Source: Paracoccaceae bacterium (GTDB taxonomy: Bacteria; Pseudomonadota; Alphaproteobacteria; Rhodobacterales; Rhodobacteraceae). Taken from it: DNA of 11,359 nt. A program made the translations under genes and the position numbers. The notes beneath the pieces were generated by a model, which was given only the letters and a program-made list of their open reading frames with translations, made no database searches and was not told the origin of the DNA. This document shows positions 7,398 to 11,359 of the stretch, piece after piece. The stretch covers positions 1 to 11,359 of the forward strand of contig DAOUPC010000058.1 of NCBI GenBank assembly GCA_030626365.1. The letters run 5' to 3'. How positions within the stretch are numbered: the stretch's first letter is position 1; each line of letters starts with the position of its first letter.

Positions 7398-7838
7398 TCA
7401 GTTCCAGCGTTTTTTGGCGTAATCCGCCATAAACCCGGCCAGAACCCCGCCCACCAAAAGGGTCAGAACAATGTTGGGTGCCCACAAAAGCATCCCATAT
7501 TCCATCCCAAGCGTGAAAATCCCCGCCAGCGCATCGAACGGACCATCATAGCGGTTGCGCATGGCAAGGCGGAACATTTCGTAACAGCCCTGCACAAACA
7601 GCGCCCAGAACACCATCATCGCCATGCCGGTCAACCCGTTGTTGATCGCCGCCGTAACCCCGCGCCCTGCCCGCTTGCCCATGATCACCCAACCACAAAC
7701 CAGCCCCAGCCCCACATTCACCCAAGTGAACCAGCCAAAATACTTGCCCTCGGGAAAGATATCTATCACCTGGCCGGATACGATAAAGGCAATCAGCGCA
7801 AGGCTGAAGGCAGAGGCAAGTCGGGCAGCGTCGGGCAT
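7398..7838 (-). CDS. trgA: TrgA family membrane protein (tellurite-resistance related)
   Basis: This small inner-membrane protein (146 aa from ATG 7838) matches the TrgA family known from Rhodobacter sphaeroides, where the trgAB genes raise tellurite resistance; the biochemical role is unknown. Four hydrophobic segments lie at about 7-25, 37-54, 64-86 and 117-138. Recognisable family patches are WVNVGLG at 39-45, MGKRAGRGVTAAINNGLTG at 53-71 and EMFRLAMRNRYDGP at 87-100. The start is placed at 7838 because GGAG (7850-7847) is 8 bases upstream; ATG 7844 is also in frame but only 2 bases from that site. cysK follows after a 97-base spacer. There is no trgB between them, unlike the R. sphaeroides arrangement as I recall it. 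The family assignment is firm; the phenotype in this organism is inference. Confidence 0.85.
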   Translation of the reverse strand: MPDAARLASAFSLALIAFIVSGQVIDIFPEGKYFGWFTWVNVGLGLVCGWVIMGKRAGRGVTAAINNGLTGMAMMVFWALFVQGCYEMFRLAMRNRYDGPFDALAGIFTLGMEYGMLLWAPNIVLTLLVGGVLAGFMADYAKKRWN

Positions 7839-7844
7839 GGGCAT

Positions 7845-8052
7845 GTCTCCACAGTTATCAGGTTCTAGACACTGTTATCTGCGTAACATCACATGTGGCA
7901 TTTTCAAAGGCCGCAGCGCAGGAAGTAAGATAGAAATTCCATATACGCTGAAATCCGCCATCAGACCCGCAATCACATCCAAGACCCGCAATCAGGCCAG
8001 GCCGCAAATGCGTTTCAGGCAAGGGATGTGTATATGGTTGTAAATCAAAAGG
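7845..8052. promoter_or_regulatory. Intergenic region upstream of trgA with direct and inverted repeats
   Basis: This spacer of about 200 bases separates the desulfurase-like gene from trgA and should hold the trgA promoter (- strand). It contains the 13-base direct repeat AGACCCGCAATCA at 7963-7975 and again at 7982-7994 (period 19, nearly two helical turns), the inverted pair CCATATAC (7939-7946) and GTATATGG (8030-8037), and the palindrome CACATGTG (7890-7897). I could not pick a convincing -35/-10 pair. A weak GGTT-ctgt-AACC hairpin followed by TTTT overlaps the stop of the upstream gene (8051-8062) and may end its transcript. Confidence 0.35.
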
Positions 8053-9297
8053 TTACAGAACCCCATCCAGCGCATTCAACAGATGATCAACCTCGCCTTG
8101 TGTGGTGTAATGCGTGAACGACAGGCGCAGCACGCCCTTGCCCATATCCACCCCCATCGCGCATAGCGCGCGCACCGCATAGAAATCCCCGCCCCCGGCC
8201 ATGATCCCGGCGCGGGCCAGTTCTGCGCTCACCTCTTCGCCCGGCCGGTTCAACGCCAGCGCCACGGTTGGCGCGCGCAAGCTGGCCTTGGACGGGCCAA
8301 TCAGGCGCACGCAATTGCGATCCTTCACCGCATCCAGCAGCGGTTGCAGCAAGCGCACCTCGTGATTTCGCATCAGGTCATGCACAAACCCGGCGCGTTG
8401 CGTGCCCGCACTGCCCTTGGCCGGCCCGCCATGATGATCGCAAAGCTGATCCACATAATCGGCCATGCCCGCACTGGCGGCAATCTGCGCATGATCCGGC
8501 CCCGCCGGGGTAAACCGCTGATACAGCGTCCCGGCGTTGAAATAATGCCCCTGATTGGGCAGCAGATTGCCCAGGGCGCGGCGCATCACCATGATGCCCT
8601 GATGCGGCCCATAGGTCTTATAGGCGGAAAACAGATAGATATCCGGCCCCAACTGGCCAATATCGCCAAACCCGTGCGGCGCATAGGACACCCCGTCAAC
8701 ACACACAAACGCCCCCGCCGCGTGGGCCAGTGCAGTGATCTCGCTGACCGGGTTGATCTCTCCCACCACGTTGGAACAATGGGGAAAACACACCAACCTC
8801 ACCTTTTCGTCCAGAAGGCTGGCCAGATCGGCCAGATCCAGATGCCCGGTCTCGGGGTCGATCTTCCACTCACGCACCTCGATCCCCTCGTCGGCCAGAC
8901 GCCGCCAGGGGCCGGTGTTGGCCTCGTGGTCCTGATTGGTGACGATAATCGCCTCTCCGGGGCGCATCCACTGGCGAAAGGCCTGCGCCAGAACAAAGGT
9001 GTTCTGCGTGCTCGAGGGGCCAAAGCTCACCTCGTCCACCTCAACCCCCAAAATCGCCGCCAACCGCGCGCGGGCCTCGTCCATCTCGGCCCCGGCCAGA
9101 CGGGATGCCTCGTAGGGGGCATAGGGCTGAACCTTGCGCTGGGTGTAATAACGCATAAGGCGATCAATCACCGGCTTGCAGGTATATGACCCCCCGGCAT
9201 TCTCGAAAAATGCCTGACCCTGCAACGACGGTTGCGAAAACGCCGGAAACTGCGCGCGCACATAATCAACATCCAAAACAACATCCGTCACCGGCAT
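8053..9297 (-). CDS. Class V aminotransferase, cysteine-desulfurase-like (VC1184 subfamily)
   Basis: A 414-residue fold-type I PLP enzyme of the NifS/SufS superfamily, closest to the cysteine-desulfurase-like VC1184 group. Visible features are FFENAGGSYTCKPV at 30-43, typical of this group; SSTQNTF at 95-101 in the phosphate-binding loop; His124 in QDHEANTGPW at 122-131; Asp201 in VCVDGVSYAPHG at 198-209; and the PLP lysine at 227 in SAYKTYGPHQG. RLSFTHYTT at 391-399 is near the C-terminus. Cys379 (RALCAMG) sits roughly where desulfurases carry a catalytic loop cysteine, but whether it acts as one is uncertain. Classical isc/suf neighbours are absent, so Fe-S assembly is not indicated, and the natural substrate of this subgroup is not settled. 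The start follows AAAGGAA, slightly close to the ATG. A strong terminator separates it from the upstream acuI, implying its own promoter or read-through. Confidence 0.85.
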   Translation of the reverse strand: MPVTDVVLDVDYVRAQFPAFSQPSLQGQAFFENAGGSYTCKPVIDRLMRYYTQRKVQPYAPYEASRLAGAEMDEARARLAAILGVEVDEVSFGPSSTQNTFVLAQAFRQWMRPGEAIIVTNQDHEANTGPWRRLADEGIEVREWKIDPETGHLDLADLASLLDEKVRLVCFPHCSNVVGEINPVSEITALAHAAGAFVCVDGVSYAPHGFGDIGQLGPDIYLFSAYKTYGPHQGIMVMRRALGNLLPNQGHYFNAGTLYQRFTPAGPDHAQIAASAGMADYVDQLCDHHGGPAKGSAGTQRAGFVHDLMRNHEVRLLQPLLDAVKDRNCVRLIGPSKASLRAPTVALALNRPGEEVSAELARAGIMAGGGDFYAVRALCAMGVDMGKGVLRLSFTHYTTQGEVDHLLNALDGVL

Positions 9298-9313
9298 TTC
9301 CTTTCACAGAATA

Positions 9314-9341
9314 AAGACCCCGACATTTCTGCCGGGGCCTT
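9314..9341 (-). terminator. Strong intrinsic terminator after acuI
   Basis: On the - strand CCCCGGCA-GAAA-TGTCGGGG forms an 8-bp stem (one G-U) closed by a GAAA tetraloop. It can be extended by four more pairs (AAGG with TCTT) and runs on into TTTATT. It starts about 12 bases after the acuI stop and ends shortly before the next start codon, so it most likely ends the acuI transcript. Confidence 0.8.
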
Positions 9342-9352
9342 GGGGATGGCCC

Positions 9353-10345
9353 TCAGGCGTTCACATCAACCACCACACGGCCCCGGACCTGCCCTTTCAG
9401 GATATCCGCACCAAGCCCCGGCAGATCGCCCAGTGTCGCCGGCTGGATCATCGCCTCCAGCTTGTCCATCGGCAGATCACTGGCAATACGACCCCAGGCG
9501 CGCACCCGGTTGTCATAGGGCTGCATGACGCTGTCGATCCCCAACAGGTTCACCCCCCGCAGCAGGAATGGAATAACCGTCGCCGGCAGGCCCATGCCCC
9601 CGGCCAGCCCCACAGCCGCCACTGATCCCCCGTATTTCATCTGCCCCAGAACCCTGGCCAGCATCGCACCACCAACCGCATCAATGCACCCGGCCCAGGT
9701 TTCCGCCTCAAGCGGTCGCTTCACGGTTTCATTGATCTCTTCGCGGGCCACAATCCGTGTCGCCCCCAGACCACTCAGATACTCTGCCGCCTCCGGGCGT
9801 CCGGTCACGGCCGCAACCTCATAACCCAGATTGGCCAGAATGGCCGTCGCCACCGACCCGACACCACCCGCGGCCCCGGTCACCAAAACCGGGCCGTTCC
9901 CCGGCTTCAACCCGTGATCCTCCAGCGCCATAACCGACAGCATGGCGCTAAATCCAGCCGTTCCCACGGCCATCGCCATGCGTGTATCCAGCCCCTCGGG
10001 CAGCGGCACCAGCCAATCAGCCCGCAGATTGGCCTTTTGCGCATAACCACCCCAATACGCCTCTCCGACCCGCCAGCCGGTCAGAACCACCTTGTCGCCC
10101 GCCGCATATCGCGCATCGGTTGATGTCTCGACCGTCCCGGCCAGATCAATCCCCGGCACGTGCGGATACTTGCGCACCAGCCCGCCCCCCGGCCCGAGAC
10201 ACAGACCATCCTTGTAATTCACGGTCGAATACTCGACCGCTACAGTGACCTCGCCCTCGGGCAAATCGGCCAGTGATATCTGCTTCACCCCGGCACTTGT
10301 CTTGCCGGTTTCATCATTCTTCTCAACTATCAATGCGTTGAACAT
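9353..10345 (-). CDS. acuI: Acryloyl-CoA reductase (NADPH), YhdH/AcuI-type quinone oxidoreductase
   Basis: A 330-residue zinc-independent medium-chain dehydrogenase/reductase. AcuI reduces toxic acryloyl-CoA to propionyl-CoA with NADPH; in Rhodobacteraceae it serves 3-hydroxypropionate assimilation and DMSP-derived acrylate use. Motifs: STVNYKDGL at 40-48 and YPHVPGIDLAGTV at 60-72 in the catalytic domain, GWRVGEAYWGGYAQ at 90-103, the nucleotide-binding loop VTGAAGGVGSVA at 155-166, and TGRPE at 181-185 where NADPH-specific members bind the 2'-phosphate. IDAVGG at 221-226 and GIDSV at 269-273 are further family signatures. Start ATG 10345 is preferred over the in-frame ATG at 10363 because AGGAGA lies 7 bases upstream of it. 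Length equals that of known AcuI/YhdH proteins (about 325-330). No dddL/dmdA or other DMSP gene is adjacent, so physiological use is inferred from the family. Confidence 0.88.
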   Translation of the reverse strand: MFNALIVEKNDETGKTSAGVKQISLADLPEGEVTVAVEYSTVNYKDGLCLGPGGGLVRKYPHVPGIDLAGTVETSTDARYAAGDKVVLTGWRVGEAYWGGYAQKANLRADWLVPLPEGLDTRMAMAVGTAGFSAMLSVMALEDHGLKPGNGPVLVTGAAGGVGSVATAILANLGYEVAAVTGRPEAAEYLSGLGATRIVAREEINETVKRPLEAETWAGCIDAVGGAMLARVLGQMKYGGSVAAVGLAGGMGLPATVIPFLLRGVNLLGIDSVMQPYDNRVRAWGRIASDLPMDKLEAMIQPATLGDLPGLGADILKGQVRGRVVVDVNA

Positions 10346-10352
10346 CGCGTAT

Positions 10353-10358
10353 TCTCCT
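10353..10358 (-). promoter_or_regulatory. Ribosome binding site of acuI
   Basis: AGGAGA on the - strand, 7 bases before ATG 10345. It lies inside the longer in-frame extension that would begin at ATG 10363, so it decides the start in favour of 10345. Confidence 0.75.
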
Positions 10359-10370
10359 GTCATCCCATGC

Positions 10371-10408
10371 TTCTTCTGTTCTTAAATATCCCCGCCGGAG
10401 GCTCCCCC
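10371..10408 (-). repeat. Rhodobacteraceae-type intergenic motif (GCCTCCGGCGGGG...ATATTT...AACAGAAGAAG)
   Basis: On the - strand the spacer between the DUF1326 gene and acuI reads GGGGGGAGCCTCCGGCGGGG, then ATATTTAAGAACAGAAGAAG. I recall near-identical strings (GCCTCCGGCGGG, a T-rich patch, then AGAAGAAG) between many genes in Rhodobacterales genomes. GCC-tcc-GGC can form a small hairpin before the T-rich patch, so it may act in transcription termination or processing. The recurrence is from memory and cannot be counted here. Confidence 0.4.
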
Positions 10409-10453
10409 CTGGCACCCGGAAATATCGTTCAGACGCTTATACGCCCCAAACCC

Positions 10454-11110
10454 TCAGGTCGGACCGTGCCAGTCGATCTGGCATATCTCGGCAGACCGCC
10501 CATCAAAATCCCAAACCCGGCCAAAGGCACGAACCCGCCCCTTGGTGGCGGTGGCCACGGTAATGTCGGACCCCATCCAGTATTCGGTGTTGGTCACCAC
10601 AATGTCCTGATCCTTGTCAGACCCACCCACCGGCACCACCTCACCGTGGATCACCCGGCCAACAACCAGTCGGCGCAACTTGCCCTCTGTCTCGAACGAT
10701 ACAGGCGCGCGTTCAGCCCCCAGAAACTCGGATACCAGCACCTTGAACAACCCGGTGGTGCCACGCGCCTGCCCGGTAAATATCTTGAGCAACCCGTCAA
10801 ACGCCGCATCACTCGCGCGTTCGTCAATATAGGCCGCCGCCTTCCAGTTGCCGCGCGCCATAAGACCCGGAATTTCCAGAATCAGCCCGACATTCAGACC
10901 GCTCAGATCCTCGTCACCATAAAACCCTTCGTCGATACGAATACCGGACCAGGCCTGACAGTACCCTTCGGTCGGGGCGTGCTTTCCCAAACTGACCACG
11001 CAAGGGCAAAACACCGTGCAGTTACAATTCAGGATCAACTCTCCCTTGATCGCCCAGGGCGTCAGAACCTGCGCCGGTTTCGCGCTCTTTTCCATCACAT
11101 CATTTGCCAT
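10454..11110 (-). CDS. DUF1326 domain protein with N-terminal cysteine cluster
   Basis: A 218-residue, apparently cytoplasmic protein (no signal peptide or membrane segment) matching DUF1326 over nearly its whole length. The diagnostic feature is the cysteine cluster NCNCTVFCPC at 28-37 (Cys29, 31, 35, 37), followed by GYCQAW at 49-54 (Cys51), an IPGLMARGNWKAAAYID segment at 80-96, and NTEYWMG at 174-180. Another cysteine (210) is near the end. The spacing suggests metal or redox chemistry, but no activity is established. The start has AGGA 8 bases upstream; an in-frame ATG lies at 11095. It follows the DUF2182 gene by 14 bases, the usual partner, so the two are almost surely co-transcribed and may act together. 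Confidence 0.85.
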   Translation of the reverse strand: MANDVMEKSAKPAQVLTPWAIKGELILNCNCTVFCPCVVSLGKHAPTEGYCQAWSGIRIDEGFYGDEDLSGLNVGLILEIPGLMARGNWKAAAYIDERASDAAFDGLLKIFTGQARGTTGLFKVLVSEFLGAERAPVSFETEGKLRRLVVGRVIHGEVVPVGGSDKDQDIVVTNTEYWMGSDITVATATKGRVRAFGRVWDFDGRSAEICQIDWHGPT

Positions 11111-11124
11111 GTTGTCTTTCCTTT

Positions 11125-11359
11125 TCAGATCAATCCAAATCCAACCGCCCCGGCAGCGCCAATCAACAGCACCCCCAAAGGCCGGGTAATCCAGCGCCCC
11201 AGTTCCGGCAGCTTTTCAAAAATCATGACCAGCGTCGCCAGCCCCATAAAGGCCAGGTTCATCACCCCGCCAACAAATCCCAGCGACATCAGTGCCCAGC
11301 AACACCCCAGACACACCAGCCCCAACCGCAAACCGTTCCTCCACGGCCCCTCGTCCCAA
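11125..11359 (-). CDS. DUF2182 membrane protein, C-terminal part (5' end outside window)
   Basis: The frame is open to the right edge and only the last 77 codons are present. The visible part begins WDEGPW and continues into LRLGLVCLGCCWALM, matching the conserved C-terminal signature of DUF2182 (GPWG...G...CLGCCWALM), described as a predicted metal-binding integral membrane protein. Three hydrophobic segments follow: around CWALMSLGFVGGVMNL, around AFMGLATLVMIFE, and around GVLLIGAAGAVGFGLI at the end. The CLGCC cysteines are probably the functional site. The apparent TTG start at 11331 is internal. It is upstream of and close to the DUF1326 gene. Function is unknown; a shared metal-related role with its partner is inference. 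Confidence 0.85.
   Translation of the reverse strand, partial: WDEGPWRNGLRLGLVCLGCCWALMSLGFVGGVMNLAFMGLATLVMIFEKLPELGRWITRPLGVLLIGAAGAVGFGLI

Noticed and set aside
7858..7895. TTGAAA-like and GATAAC boxes considered as the trgA promoter (- strand)
   Set aside because: The spacing of about 22 bases between them is outside the normal 16-18 range, so no promoter was called.
8344..9189. A 281-codon open frame on the + strand
   Set aside because: It is antisense to the class V aminotransferase gene, and no recognisable protein features were seen.

Overview
The window looks like a chromosomal segment of an alphaproteobacterium of the Rhodobacteraceae (roseobacter/Rhodobacter type). The reasons are a TrgA-family membrane protein next to cysK, which recalls the trgAB-cysK tellurite-resistance locus of Rhodobacter sphaeroides, an AcuI-type acryloyl-CoA reductase, moderately high GC, and a short intergenic motif (around 10371-10408) that I recall as common in that family. 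The genus cannot be fixed from sequence alone.

Left part (1-2964, + strand). This is the downstream end of a tightly packed electron-transfer operon: the C-terminal part of a multi-domain c-type cytochrome, a membrane-anchored monoheme cytochrome c, a secreted and anchored protein with two cytochrome c domains fused to an ethylbenzene-dehydrogenase-type haem b domain, and probably a tiny two-helix membrane protein. Together they carry at least four c hemes and one b heme outside the membrane. No catalytic molybdenum subunit or cytochrome bc partner is in the window; if there is one, it lies upstream of base 1.

Middle (2965-3830). This is a gene-poor stretch around a tRNA-Ser(GGA) gene on the - strand, which has a recognisable promoter and a likely intrinsic terminator. 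On the far side of the tRNA lie relics: a short but clear piece of an IS3-family transposase and a possible RHS-core fragment. It looks like a decayed insertion site beside a tRNA.

Right part (3831-11359, all - strand). Read in the direction of transcription, from the right edge: a DUF2182 membrane protein (cut by the window edge) and a DUF1326 protein form a two-gene unit; acuI follows and ends in a strong terminator; then a VC1184-type class V aminotransferase / cysteine-desulfurase-like enzyme; and, after a 200-base spacer with repeats, trgA, cysK and an MscS-type channel with a DUF3772 N-terminus. The last two overlap by 4 bases and are probably co-transcribed. Cysteine synthase and TrgA are both known tellurite-resistance determinants in R. 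sphaeroides. The desulfurase-like gene next door gives the area a sulfur/cysteine theme, but that link is inference.

I found no CRISPR array, phage module or complete mobile element, and no clearly new system. The least explained parts are the haem b/diheme c fusion operon and the cysteine-rich DUF1326-DUF2182 pair.
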